Shown here: positions 1 to 9,126 of the stretch, one piece after another
Numbering within the stretch: position 1 is the stretch's first letter
Layout of the letters: each line of letters opens with the position of its first letter
NCBI GenBank assembly: GCA_003116975.1
Contig: BGKB01000057.1
Span: forward strand, 124,001 to 188,000
Length of the DNA: 64,000 bases
Source of the DNA: Aurantiochytrium sp. KH105
Taxonomy: Eukaryota; Sar; Bigyra; Thraustochytrida; Thraustochytriidae
Direction of reading: 5' to 3'
Made by a program: the position numbers and the translations under genes
Notes under the pieces: generated by a model
Seen by the model: the letters and a program-made list of their open reading frames with translations, nothing else
Databases searched by the model: none
What the model was told of the DNA's origin: nothing

Positions 1-473
1 TGAAGTACACTGACGAGACGCGAGCAGGAAAGCTCGTCGGCGGGGAGATCACCATGAAAGTGGAGCTGCAAAATGCGCAAATCTGCGATCGTGTCCAGGA
101 TTCTGGCGAGGTCGCCAACTTGCGCCGGGTCGAGATTTTGAATGGTGAGCACCGCAAGGTCGCGAAGATCGAGTGCTTGGAGGTCAGCGCTGGCGAGAGG
201 ACTGCCACCTGCATCGAGGCGGATTCCTGAGAGTTTCCAGAGAACCCAGTGGGGCGGATCTCTGCGAAGCGCGTGCACGGAGACGGCATGGTCCAAGACT
301 GCGTCGAGGCGAATCGGAAAGCCTTGCAAGCTTTGGAGAAGAAGTCTGCTCACCAGAGGCGTGGTGTGGAAGACCTCATCCTCCGGAAGATACTCGCATA
401 TATGTCTCCACAGGACGCCGCCTTCGACGGACGCCACGGTCTCCAGGTCCGCCGCCATGCTCATAACGGCCAT
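1..473 (-). CDS. F-box-like protein, 5' part, runs off left edge
   Basis: The minus strand is open from an ATG at 473 to position 1 with no stop (157 codons). It was recognised by translating the reverse complement. Residues about 19-38 read VLWRHICEYLPEDEVFHTTP, which resembles the start of an F-box (hydrophobic helix, then LP, then acidic and hydrophobic positions). After about residue 80 the protein becomes leucine-rich with regular hydrophobic spacing (LQALDLRDLAVLTIQNL), as expected for leucine-rich repeats following an F-box. Such proteins are usually substrate receptors of SCF ubiquitin ligases. The reading frame is seen directly, while the F-box assignment is a motif judgement. The substrate is unknown and the 3' part lies outside the window. 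Confidence 0.6.
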   Translation of the reverse strand, partial: MAVMSMAADLETVASVEGGVLWRHICEYLPEDEVFHTTPLVSRLLLQSLQGFPIRLDAVLDHAVSVHALRRDPPHWVLWKLSGIRLDAGGSPLASADLQALDLRDLAVLTIQNLDPAQVGDLARILDTIADLRILQLHFHGDLPADELSCSRLVSVL

Positions 474-830
474 CGTCGCGCGCGACCTCGTTGACGCCGG
501 CGCAGAGGCCGTGTAATGATGACCGTCGCCGTGGGTCTCAAGAGGGAGAAGGTGATCGTCTTCGCTTTGGAGCCGTCTTCGTTTCGGACCCGGCAGGAGC
601 GGGGCACAGAGCAGCACAGCAGAGCACAGCCAAAGGCGAGGTCGAGGCGAGCGATGCAAGCAGAAACCCTCGGCAGCCGAGCTCCGCGGACGGTGCCGGT
701 CTTGGCGTCACGCGTAGTTTAGTGAGTTTTTTCCGAACCCAGCGATGGGCCGGTCTTGCCAGGCCCGAGGCGACGACTGGGGCCTGCTGGCGAGGCGTGG
801 AAAGCGGCCGCAGGCCTGGGGAGCAAGCAA

Positions 831-832
<2 letters not shown>

Positions 833-865
<33 letters not shown>

Positions 866-920
866 GAGAGGCAACGAGGGCGCGAAACAGGCCGAGCGAG
901 CGAAGGTTGACCCTCTCAAG

Positions 921-952
<32 letters not shown>

Positions 953-1052
953 CCGCACGCGTCCACGCGGCTGGCTGGCCGGCGCCCTGGCAGGCGGGCG
1001 GGCGGGCGGGCGGGCGGGAGGGAGGGCGGGCGGGCAGGCTGGCTGGCTGGCA
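833..1052. repeat. Cluster of tetranucleotide arrays
   Basis: Three adjacent arrays are visible: (CAGG)8 at 833-864, (GTCT)8 at 921-952, and a degenerate GGCG/GGAG/GGCT stretch at about 992-1052. They are separated by ordinary sequence. Antisense and sense ORFs across them are repeat artefacts. Confidence 0.9.
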
Positions 1053-1101
1053 GGCTGGCCTCCGCGCCGGGATGAGGGTCTGCCCGCTGCTCGAGCCGAG
1101 C

Positions 1102-1129
1102 CGAGTCGGGTCGAGTCGAGTCGAGTCGA
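1102..1129. repeat. (TCGAG)n pentanucleotide array
   Basis: A short run of GTCGA/TCGAG units lies just after the tetranucleotide cluster, with one variant unit at its left end. Confidence 0.8.
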
Positions 1130-2171
1130 TGGGGAATTAGCCCAGCACCCCACCCCGGGCTCCTTTGGAACAGAACAACCGGGACGTTCTCCGCGTTCTC
1201 TTCAACTCGTTTTGGTCTCGCGTCTTGGCCCTGGCTATACCATGCACGGCGCACTTTTGTTCTTTTCACCCGCACGCGAGCTGTGGGGGGCATGTCCTGG
1301 CTCGGCTTGGCATTGATTGGATTGCTTGGTATTGTGACTTGGCATCGCTGGCGGAAGAGCTGGCTGGTGGGCGGGCCCGACCGGCGAACGGTATTTTGCA
1401 TGCAACGGAAGACAGGGACTGTCGGAAATATGCCCAGCCGAAAATTTCCTCACTTCGATGAAGTAGGAAAGTATGAAGGAATCTTTCGCGGAAATGGGAC
1501 CACGACGTCTTTCTCATGCTCTTGGTCACATATAGCAAGCTATAGCCGTGTCGCTCGCTCAAACTACGTAGCTGGCTATGACTAGCTAGCCACTATGGCT
1601 CGCAAAGGCCCACTAGCGGTCTGATTCAATAAAAGATAGGCTAACTGTGAAAAGAAAGAGCGAGCGAGGCTGGGCTTGTCCCGAGAATTTCACTGGCTTA
1701 GGGTCAACCCGATTTTGAGCGATCGCGGCATTTCCGCAAGAATAAGATTCGCCGTTGACGTGGAAGTCAACGAGAAGTCACGTGAGCGATCGATGGTTGG
1801 CAGACTCCAATGCACGACAGGCTATGTCGCGCCGTCTCGTGGCAGACATGTACAGCCATTCCTTTTTCTTTTCCTTTTCCTTTTTCCTTTTTTTCTCTTC
1901 CCACAAATAGGCTCTGTCTAATGGGTCCCAAATGCAGTCAGGAGCCCAATCGGTGTTCGCAAACGAGTGAACGGTCGTGGGCCGCAAACGTTGCCCGTAA
2001 GGTGCGAAAAAATAAAATATGATGGTCAGCAAGTAGAATGCAGTTTCACTTTGTGAGGATGGAAAGATTTCGGGACTTCTCCAGATCTCGATCTTCTTAT
2101 GCTTGTCTGCACGTGACATGGCAAACAAAGTATATGCTCGAAGTTCAAGCTCATGCCATTTCACATTCTAC

Positions 2172-2203
<32 letters not shown>
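2172..2203. repeat. (ATC)n trinucleotide array
   Basis: About ten ATC units lie in otherwise non-coding sequence. The poly-His or poly-Ser frames across it are not supported as genes. Confidence 0.9.
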
Positions 2204-2205
<2 letters not shown>

Positions 2206-2472
2206 TCATGGTCAATCATCCCTCTCTGTCAATCGATCAATGTTTCCTCCATGGCTCTTATTCTTTCCGCATATTCTTTCCCTCAGCTCGCCCACTCTCT
2301 CTCCAGCCTCCCACTTTTCCGGCCTTCTCTATCCCAGTCCCCGCTGCACTACTACACTCCGTCCTCTCCAAAAGCAACATCGTCGCCGAGCGCAGCACAC
2401 ACCTCCTCCTTGTCCCCGCGCACACCCCATCCATCCATCCCCGCGCACCCCTCCGCGCACCCCCTCCCGCCC

Positions 2473-2483
2473 AGGGTTAGGGT
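2473..2483. promoter_or_regulatory. Telomere-repeat-like motif upstream of eL15
   Basis: AGGGTTAGGGT lies about 290 bp upstream of the eL15 start codon. In plants, a telomere-like telo-box is a known promoter element of ribosomal protein genes. Whether the same holds here is only a suggestion, because one short match could be chance. Confidence 0.25.
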
Positions 2484-2514
2484 AGCGTTGCGCAGTCCCT
2501 GAGCGCGGGGCCAG

Positions 2515-2570
2515 TTTGCGCCCGCTGCGGTCGCAAAGGCGTTCCTTTTGCGCCCGGTACGGTCGCAAAG
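2515..2570. promoter_or_regulatory. Duplicated imperfect palindrome upstream of eL15
   Basis: Two 24-bp elements, 2515-2538 and 2547-2570, differ at only two positions. Each begins TTTGCG and ends CGCAAAG, so each is an imperfect inverted repeat. They are offset by 32 bp, about three helical turns, and lie 205-260 bp before the ATG. This arrangement looks like paired binding sites for a dimeric factor. Confidence 0.45.
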
Positions 2571-2775
2571 CGGCGCGGCGGGAGCGGGTGGCTGGCGGAA
2601 TGCGCGGCGCGGAGAGAGGGGAGGGGAGGAAGGGGGAACAAAATAAAGGGGGAAAGAAGGGGGGAAAGAAAGGGGGAGGAGGAGGGGTGGCCAGGAAGGG
2701 AGAGGCGGGCAGCAGATCAGATCAGATCAGAGCAGCGGCAGCGACGTCCGCGGGCAGGTCGAGCGATCAGGCAAG

Positions 2776-3393
2776 ATGGGCGCGTACAAGTACTGCGAGG
2801 AGCTGTGGCGCAAGAAGCAGAGCGATGTGATGCGCTTCCTGCTCCGCGTGCGGGCGTGGCAGTACCGCCACGAGAACCGCATCAAGCGGCTGACTCGCCC
2901 CTCGCGCCCGGAGAAGGCGCACCGCCTCGGCTACAAGGCCAAGCAGGGCATCGTCGTGTACCGCGTGGCCGTCCGCCGCGGTGGCCGCAAGCGGCCTGCC
3001 TCCAAGGGTATTGTGTACGGTAAGCCCAAGCACCACGGTATTACGCAGCTCAAGCCGCGCCGCAACCTCCGCTCTATCGCCGAGGAGCGCGTCGGCCGCA
3101 AGTGCGGCAACCTGCGTGTGCTCAACTCGTACTGGGTGAACCACGACTCCACCTACAAGTACTTCGAGGTCATCCTCGTCGACCCCCAGCACCCCGTCAT
3201 CCGCAAGGATGCTCGTCTCCAATGGATCTGCAACCCCGTCCACAAGCACCGCGAGCTCCGCGGCCTCACCTCGGCCGGCCGTGCCTACCGTGGTCTCCGC
3301 AAGCGCGGCCACCGCGCAAACAAGGTCATTGGCTCCTCGCGCCGTGCCAACTGGAAGAGCCGCAACACGCTCAAGCTCAAGCGCTACCGCTAA
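2776..3393 (+). CDS. RPL15: 60S ribosomal protein L15 (eL15)
   Basis: This 205-residue protein is a structural component of the large cytoplasmic ribosomal subunit. It begins [20 protein letters not shown] and ends NTLKLKRYR, both typical of eL15. The whole length is highly conserved and strongly basic, including the stretch [18 protein letters not shown] and the segment [20 protein letters not shown]. The length matches the family (about 204 residues). The gene is a single exon here. Its upstream region holds a duplicated palindrome and a telomere-like motif that may serve as ribosomal-protein promoter elements. Codon choice is strongly biased toward C/G-ending codons, as expected for a highly expressed gene. 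Identification is near certain. Confidence 0.99.
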   Translation: MGAYKYCEELWRKKQSDVMRFLLRVRAWQYRHENRIKRLTRPSRPEKAHRLGYKAKQGIVVYRVAVRRGGRKRPASKGIVYGKPKHHGITQLKPRRNLRSIAEERVGRKCGNLRVLNSYWVNHDSTYKYFEVILVDPQHPVIRKDARLQWICNPVHKHRELRGLTSAGRAYRGLRKRGHRANKVIGSSRRANWKSRNTLKLKRYR

Positions 3394-4287
3394 ATTGTCT
3401 TTTGCATTTGCTCTTCTCTTTCCTCTTCATTTGTTTCTTTTAACTCTTTTCTTGATCAGGTCAGGCTATTCTATCTGATGTCATATCGTATCATGTCGCG
3501 CGACGCAATGCAAGAGTAACTCGTCCTCTTTTCACCAGTCAAAGCACATGTCTTTGGACCCTAGAATTGTGATCATGGCCCGCTTGAATTGCAGAAAAGT
3601 TGCATTCACCCTGTCGGGTATACGTAAGAGTTGTTTTCTTGATTGAATCGAAGAGGACTTGAGTTATTTTCTGCGCTGCGGCTTGTTCATTTCAGGTCTC
3701 GTCTTGCCCACATTCAAGAAAGCCTATCAAAGAGGTCAGGAAAAAAGTCTGTCGAAACGGTCTAGGAACTCACTGTCAGTCAGAATGGTCTAACAGTCTG
3801 TCAAAGGCCTGAAGGTATACCCGTCGGGAAAGCCTGAAGACCTGATTGCCTGAAACTACTCAATAATGAAAAAGCCAATGCCGACAAAGGCTATAGGGCC
3901 CCCTACCCCAAGCTGACAAATGTAAGAACTTTTACTGCTGGACCTATAGAACAATACCAAACTTGATGTTGAGTCTTGCGAGATGAGAGGTTGTCCGACT
4001 TTCCCGACAACTACTTCGTAATAGTCTCGACATGGGCCTAGCTCGCTCGTCTTGACGTGAAATCATGCATTGAGAAGACAGAGCAGTTCCGACTTTACAG
4101 TTACAACAAGAGCGACACCGCCTCAGTAGTTGTTCTAGGCCTAGCTATTGCCCTACGAAGGCCTACTACGTATGTGAAAGATACGAAATTCTTATCTTCT
4201 TACACACGCGCGCGCAGAGCCCGAATTCTCCTTTTCCTTTCAGACGCGAGACCGGCCAAGCTCGAGAGTGAGTGAGAGAAAGAAAGG
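3394..4287. other. Intergenic between eL15 and kinase
   Basis: No gene is seen. The sequence is less GC-rich than the flanking genes. It has a pyrimidine-rich 3' flank of eL15 and several scattered CCTGAAG-like words at 3810-3855. A perfect 10-bp palindrome CTAGGCCTAG lies at 4135-4144, about 145 bp before the kinase start. Confidence 0.6.
4135..4144. repeat. CTAGGCCTAG palindrome, copy 1
   Basis: A perfect 10-bp palindrome upstream of the kinase gene. It is one of four exact copies in the window, none inside an ORF body. Confidence 0.6.
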
Positions 4288-5964
4288 ATGGCAGACGCAG
4301 CGGGGACATTTGCCGTCGTGGCAGTGGCCGCGCTGCTGAGCGCGCGCGCGCGCTTTCACAGCCCCCGCCTTCTCGTGAACCGACACGTGTTCAAATCGGA
4401 GCACTTCTCCGACAAGGACATCCTGCTGCAACTCGTCGACGCCAAGTACCAGACCAAGCTCGAAGCCCACAACTGGGAGCGCCTGTACGAGATCGGCCCA
4501 TGCTTTGCTACGCTAGCAGAGGCCATGCTGTGTGGTCGGTCTCTCGTAGAAGCTGTCCGTGCGGATACACGTATCGGGGACGAACTTCGCCAAAAACTCC
4601 TCGCGAACATCCCCGCCCTGGCCCGAGCAATGTGCGAGATTGCAGAAAGCTACCTCTGCCGAAATCTCCCCAAAAGTAAAGGCAGCAAAGGCGCCGCATC
4701 TTCGTCGCGTGACAGAAGTGCCTCCAGGCAGGTACCGCGGGTAGTTCTGCGTGGACAAAGCACAGGGAGACTTTACAGGCCCGTCCAATTCCTGAACCGC
4801 GGATCTGCCGGCGTCGTCTACTCGGCCATCCGCGTCGATGAGGATCCCGGCTCTAATCGATTGGCTAACGTTCTTCAAAGCGCCATGCAAAATGCCGAGG
4901 CCACGGCGACAGCGGAACGAACAGACAGCCGACTCCAAGGACTTCGACAGCGCTTGAGAGGGGCAATCTCGATGCAGCTCGAGCGCCAGCTCGTGCTCAA
5001 GCAGATTGAGCCCACACAGCGCTCGAGCGCTATCAACGAGTATCGCATCGCAAGCAAGCTCGCCGAGAACGATACGGACCAGACCTGCGTCACTTATCTT
5101 GATCGACTCGATGAGTCTCCCGAGCGACTGTGGCTGCTCTTGCGTCGCGTCACGCCTTCCCCCTATGGTGTGGATCTCGCTGAATACATTGAGCATCAAT
5201 TCTTTGAGATTGGAGACACGGCAAACCAAGGCATCGCTCAGCTCACAGTTCTACAGCTTTTGCGCGGCATGGACTACATTTCCACGCAGGGGGTCATCAT
5301 GCGGGACGTCAAGCCTGATAACGTCCTCATTGACTACCATCTTGACCTGGCGAACAATCCGCACGCAATGTCGCGCTGGAGCGACTTTGGACTGTCCATC
5401 GACATTGGACGCATGTCCGATGGCTCCGGCCTGCGCAGTCCGCTCACCGTGCATGAGCTCGGCGAGGCGGCCAGCACCAGTGGCGATCCCATCAAGGACT
5501 CACTTGTTGCCTTTTGGTATGATACGCAAAAGCTCGTGCCCAAACCCAAGTGGGTTGGTCGAAGGCCGCCCGAGAATTGCTTCCAGGACCCTACCCGCGT
5601 GCATATTTCAAGCTATGACCTCTATATGATGGGTATCATTACGGTGTCGATGGCCCTTGGCATCGATATTCCTCACATCAACAAGGACGATGTCAAGGCT
5701 GCTTTTGAGTCCAAGACTGGCATCGGCCTGCCCGATGACTATCTCACGAGTTTTGAGCTTGGCCAATCCATTCGCGAGGAGTTCAAAAAGTACCTTCCTC
5801 ACTTTCAGCACTCGTTTGGCGACGACTTTGGCGCTGCACTGTTGCGTGAAACAGAGCAAATGCTTCGACGCGATCCACGCGAGCGTCCTCGGCCCATCGA
5901 GTGTCACGGTCGCCTGGCTACCCTTAGTCCTGCTTTTCAGAGGGCGCTTGTGCCTGAGCAGTAA
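4288..5964 (+). CDS. Divergent protein kinase
   Basis: This 558-residue protein has a C-terminal kinase domain at about 165-550. The glycine loop is FLNRGSAGVVYSA (168-180). The ATP-anchoring lysine is K238 in LVLKQIE and the likely alpha-C glutamate is E251. The catalytic loop is IMRDVKPDN (D340, K342, N345), so the usual HRD reads MRD. The magnesium motif is SDFG (D366), and PPE at 427-429 replaces APE. About 45 extra residues lie between strands 2 and 3. Residues 1-130 are helical with no recognised domain and a short hydrophobic N-terminus. All key catalytic residues are present, so it should be active. The family within the kinome was not recognised. The ATG follows a purine-rich leader and fits as start. 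Single exon. Confidence 0.85.
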   Translation: MADAAGTFAVVAVAALLSARARFHSPRLLVNRHVFKSEHFSDKDILLQLVDAKYQTKLEAHNWERLYEIGPCFATLAEAMLCGRSLVEAVRADTRIGDELRQKLLANIPALARAMCEIAESYLCRNLPKSKGSKGAASSSRDRSASRQVPRVVLRGQSTGRLYRPVQFLNRGSAGVVYSAIRVDEDPGSNRLANVLQSAMQNAEATATAERTDSRLQGLRQRLRGAISMQLERQLVLKQIEPTQRSSAINEYRIASKLAENDTDQTCVTYLDRLDESPERLWLLLRRVTPSPYGVDLAEYIEHQFFEIGDTANQGIAQLTVLQLLRGMDYISTQGVIMRDVKPDNVLIDYHLDLANNPHAMSRWSDFGLSIDIGRMSDGSGLRSPLTVHELGEAASTSGDPIKDSLVAFWYDTQKLVPKPKWVGRRPPENCFQDPTRVHISSYDLYMMGIITVSMALGIDIPHINKDDVKAAFESKTGIGLPDDYLTSFELGQSIREEFKKYLPHFQHSFGDDFGAALLRETEQMLRRDPRERPRPIECHGRLATLSPAFQRALVPEQ

Positions 5965-6230
5965 CACATAATGAGACTGATGCGGCCAGCTTACCGCAAG
6001 AGGAGCTAGCTACGCAGCGTGCGTTCTTTCTTTGAAGGTTTTCCCGCTCAATAGAAAAAAAGATTCTGAGCTCAAATAGCGATTTGGATTTTGGATTTTC
6101 CCGTTTTTTTGTGTTGCTCCCAAGGAGTCTGTCGCAGCATGAAATGTGCTGCTACCCTTTTCAGATTCTGGCTTGCCACCTGCGCAATAAAATGTTTGAG
6201 TTTCTTAGTCCAAGAACAATTTAGCCTCGC

Positions 6231-8636
6231 CTATACATAGCCCTTGTAGCGAAAGTAGAAAAAGAGCATTGACCATGAGGCAATGGTCAAACACCAGAAC
6301 ATGAGATAGCCATACTTCCAATGCAGCTCCTCCATCGAGTCAAAGTTCATGCCAAAGACACTGGCGAGAAATTGACCGGGCAGACTTGCAGTGGCAACGA
6401 TGGTGAGAGCGTTCATGGTTCCACTCATGCGCACCTCAATCTGGTGATCGTGCTCGTCTTTCAGTGTATGCAATCCACCCAAGATTGAGTTGATGTCGTC
6501 TGTGATTTGCTCCAAATGATCATGCACGTCGCGAAGGTATATTTTGCAGTCAGACTCGATGAGCTCCTCTTCAGCAATCAGGTTGGATACGACGCGTTGC
6601 GCAGGAATCATCCAACGCTTTAGATTCTGCAGCTCCCGAATCATATCGTGATAGGCTTGCGAGAAGCGCTGCTCGCCCTCGCCCGTCACCACGTTATGAC
6701 GCTCGTCGCGCACCTGTGCAGAAAGCTGCGCAAGAATTTTCTCCAGCGTGTGCACGATCGGCACGATCGAGTCTGCCAGACAGTCAATCAGCGAGTACAA
6801 AAGGTACATGCCATCGTGGGTCCGCAGACGCGAGTAGCTCACCTCAAGCTCTCGGCGAACGCGACGAAAGACGTCCAAGTCCGAGCACGCTTCGTTGATG
6901 ACCGTGATAGTCGTCGTTAGGTCGGGGCGAGAGAGAAAAATGTATGCATTGTGCTTCACGACACGGGGCACTTCGACATGAATTTCGCCGTCCAGTTCTT
7001 GATCAAAGCTGCCGATGCGAAAGCGGTTTTGGTGCCCCTTGCGCGAGTACTTGGGCTCCTCTGCACGCACTGCTGCATACGACCGCGAGCCCTCATCATG
7101 AGAGCGCTGCCGCCGGATCAGGGGCTCGGCTGTACTGTTACGTGGGCCGTTCCAAGACCAGCGTGACTTGAGCCAAGATCCCGACCGCGATCGATTCAAC
7201 GAGCTCGTCGAGCGAGAGCGCGAAACTGCGTCGGGGTTACCTGCCGCAGAAATTGGCTCGTCGTTTTCACCGTCGTAAACGAGGGTCATGACTGGAAAAC
7301 ACACGAGCACGTGAGTATCGTAGCGGTCGAGCTTGGCGCGGCTGCGTGCCGAGTCCTTGAGACAATCTTCGAGGGCAAGGGGGTGCAGGCGGTGCTTGAT
7401 GGCCAAGCACTTGAGATGAAACGTGCACGGGGCAACCAGCTCGATCCAACGATGGGTGGCCCAGCTCGGGCGTGGATTGTACATGAAGGATTTGACGCGA
7501 GATGAATTGACACGCTCCTCCTCGGCGCGTTTGGGGTTGTAGTTGATGCAGCGAAAAGGCTGCTGCCACTGAAACCGACTGCTCTTGAGCACATGGGCGA
7601 GCTTGAGGCTTTGCACAACAGTCTCAAATTCGGCAAAGGTAATGCCGCCATCGAGATCGAGATCCACTTTTTGTACAAGCTTTCTGAATGAGGCCTCATC
7701 GCGAATATCGAGACCAGCGTCGCGCAGACTTTTGCGAAAGTTCCGGTAGTCTACAATGCCGGCCTCCTTGCCTTTGCTCAGCTCATCAAAGGCCCGGAAA
7801 ATGTGCTGCAGGCGCGCGTGCGTCAAATCAAAGAAACTCTCGAAAATGCTCGAGTCCTCATGCTGACCCTCTTCAGGATGATCGACGGAGAGATCGGTTT
7901 CGTCATTCAGATTGGCGACGACACCAACAATGAGCTCGGCCATGTGCACATGCGAAAGATCTTGGTCCAGTCGCTCGTCATCGAATTCTTGATTCAATGA
8001 AAACGACGTTGAGCGCTGACCGAGGCCGCTACGGGTACGTGAAGGTGCCTCGTAGTCGCTATAGGCCGTAGTCTCGTCGTCATCGCGGCGATGCATGTGT
8101 AAACCGGTTCTTTCGTCAAAACTATGCGGCTTGTAGTACGACTGAGCGCCCATCGTCGGTCTCCTACCGTCGAGCGAAGCCGTGGGTGACGGTTGAGGGA
8201 GCATTGAAATGGGCGCAGACACGCCTCCCCCATCGTTCGATGCACGTCCGCTACCGTAGGCTCCTCTGCTGCCCTCGGGAGGCGGTGTCCTCGAATTCAT
8301 CGGTCTGCCTTCGATATCCAACATTGGCACATCTTCATCGAAAACTTGGAAACCTGTCCCTGTGCTCATTTGGCGGAACGGCCGCCCCCTCTGGCCATCG
8401 CTGTCGCCGCCATTGTCGCCGCCCGGCCTGCCGCCACCACCCAGGGCCTGCGTCGACCGCCCTGCCTCGTGGTAGCCGGTGCCCACGCCACCGGCGGCAT
8501 TGTCGCTCTCAGCTCTGCGCTCGGCGTTGTCGTCGCCGCGGGGTCCGCGAGCACCTTGCTGGTGCGCGTCGCCGGGCACCATTGCCTGGCCCTCGCTCAC
8601 GCGCGCGAGGCCTTCGTTGCCGGGCTCTCCGGCCAT
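6231..8636 (-). CDS. CorA-type magnesium transporter with EF-hand
   Basis: This is an inner-pore Mg2+ (or related divalent cation) channel of the CorA/MIT superfamily. The first ATG in frame is at 8636, giving 801 residues; the frame upstream of it has no ATG. Residues 1-230 are low-complexity and probably disordered. A helical region with a canonical EF-hand loop, DLDLDGGITFAEFE, lies at about 325-338, preceded by a weaker EF-hand-like segment. A CorA cytoplasmic domain with long helices follows. Two closing membrane helices flank the signature GMN (762-764), followed by FDSMEELHWKYGY, where bacterial CorA has MPEL. The C-terminus is short and basic. Calcium control of the channel is inferred from the EF-hand. 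Which membrane it sits in cannot be read from the sequence. Confidence 0.88.
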   Translation of the reverse strand: MAGEPGNEGLARVSEGQAMVPGDAHQQGARGPRGDDNAERRAESDNAAGGVGTGYHEAGRSTQALGGGGRPGGDNGGDSDGQRGRPFRQMSTGTGFQVFDEDVPMLDIEGRPMNSRTPPPEGSRGAYGSGRASNDGGGVSAPISMLPQPSPTASLDGRRPTMGAQSYYKPHSFDERTGLHMHRRDDDETTAYSDYEAPSRTRSGLGQRSTSFSLNQEFDDERLDQDLSHVHMAELIVGVVANLNDETDLSVDHPEEGQHEDSSIFESFFDLTHARLQHIFRAFDELSKGKEAGIVDYRNFRKSLRDAGLDIRDEASFRKLVQKVDLDLDGGITFAEFETVVQSLKLAHVLKSSRFQWQQPFRCINYNPKRAEEERVNSSRVKSFMYNPRPSWATHRWIELVAPCTFHLKCLAIKHRLHPLALEDCLKDSARSRAKLDRYDTHVLVCFPVMTLVYDGENDEPISAAGNPDAVSRSRSTSSLNRSRSGSWLKSRWSWNGPRNSTAEPLIRRQRSHDEGSRSYAAVRAEEPKYSRKGHQNRFRIGSFDQELDGEIHVEVPRVVKHNAYIFLSRPDLTTTITVINEACSDLDVFRRVRRELEVSYSRLRTHDGMYLLYSLIDCLADSIVPIVHTLEKILAQLSAQVRDERHNVVTGEGEQRFSQAYHDMIRELQNLKRWMIPAQRVVSNLIAEEELIESDCKIYLRDVHDHLEQITDDINSILGGLHTLKDEHDHQIEVRMSGTMNALTIVATASLPGQFLASVFGMNFDSMEELHWKYGYLMFWCLTIASWSMLFFYFRYKGYV

Positions 8637-9126
8637 TCTTGGGGCTTTGGGGGCTCCTTTCCTCGACTTGCGTCTGCCCGCGGCCAAAGAGGCTCTGCTT
8701 CGTATCTTTTTTCTTTGGGACCCGTCCGTTCACAAACAAACGATGCCGCAGCAGCGACTACGCCCTTGAACGTCCTGGACGGACTTCGACATCATGTGCA
8801 CGCAAAAGACTAGCAAATGCTTGCACGAGCGTGAGCTTGCTTGTTTAGATTGTCTAAAAGCAGAGAGCAAAAGATCCAAATTTTGTCAGACTTGATGCTG
8901 CGTCGTTGTCGAGCTTCAAGAAAGAAATGGCATATCTCAAGCCTTTCGCGCGGAGAGAGAAAAGCGAAATGACACGAGTGTAACGGAGAAGATTTACAAA
9001 GGATTAAAAACATTAAAGGTTGTCGAGCAAAAAGCTTACAACGAAACGACAGGGCAAACAGGCTCGGCATGACGGCATTGTCCATTTGCCGCCTCACGCT
9101 GCTGACAGTTGCTGTTGCTCCTGGCT
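8637..9126. other. Intergenic, nothing notable
   Basis: This is the space between the CorA start and the 3' end of the TTL-like gene. It is AT-richer than the genes and includes purine-rich stretches. No coding frame or repeat worth naming was seen. Confidence 0.5.

Larger units (their letters stand above)
474..2775. other. Intergenic, repeat-rich, no gene seen
   Basis: No convincing coding frame appears here. Short ORFs on both strands are driven by repeats (Gly/Ala/Arg/Ser-rich translations). The left half carries several tetra- and pentanucleotide arrays. Pyrimidine-rich runs lie near 1857-1905, an ATC array at about 2172-2203, and a duplicated palindrome and a telomere-like motif lie 200-300 bp upstream of the eL15 gene. 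Confidence 0.7.

Noticed and set aside
719-1401. Overlapping ORFs on both strands (up to 186 codons)
   Set aside because: Translations are generated by tetranucleotide arrays (poly Gly/Arg/Ala/Ser) and have no protein-like pattern.
1292-1585. Small hydrophobic plus-strand ORF starting MSWLGLALIGLLGIV
   Set aside because: A chance hydrophobic run; the rest is composition-neutral with no domain, and there is no supporting context.
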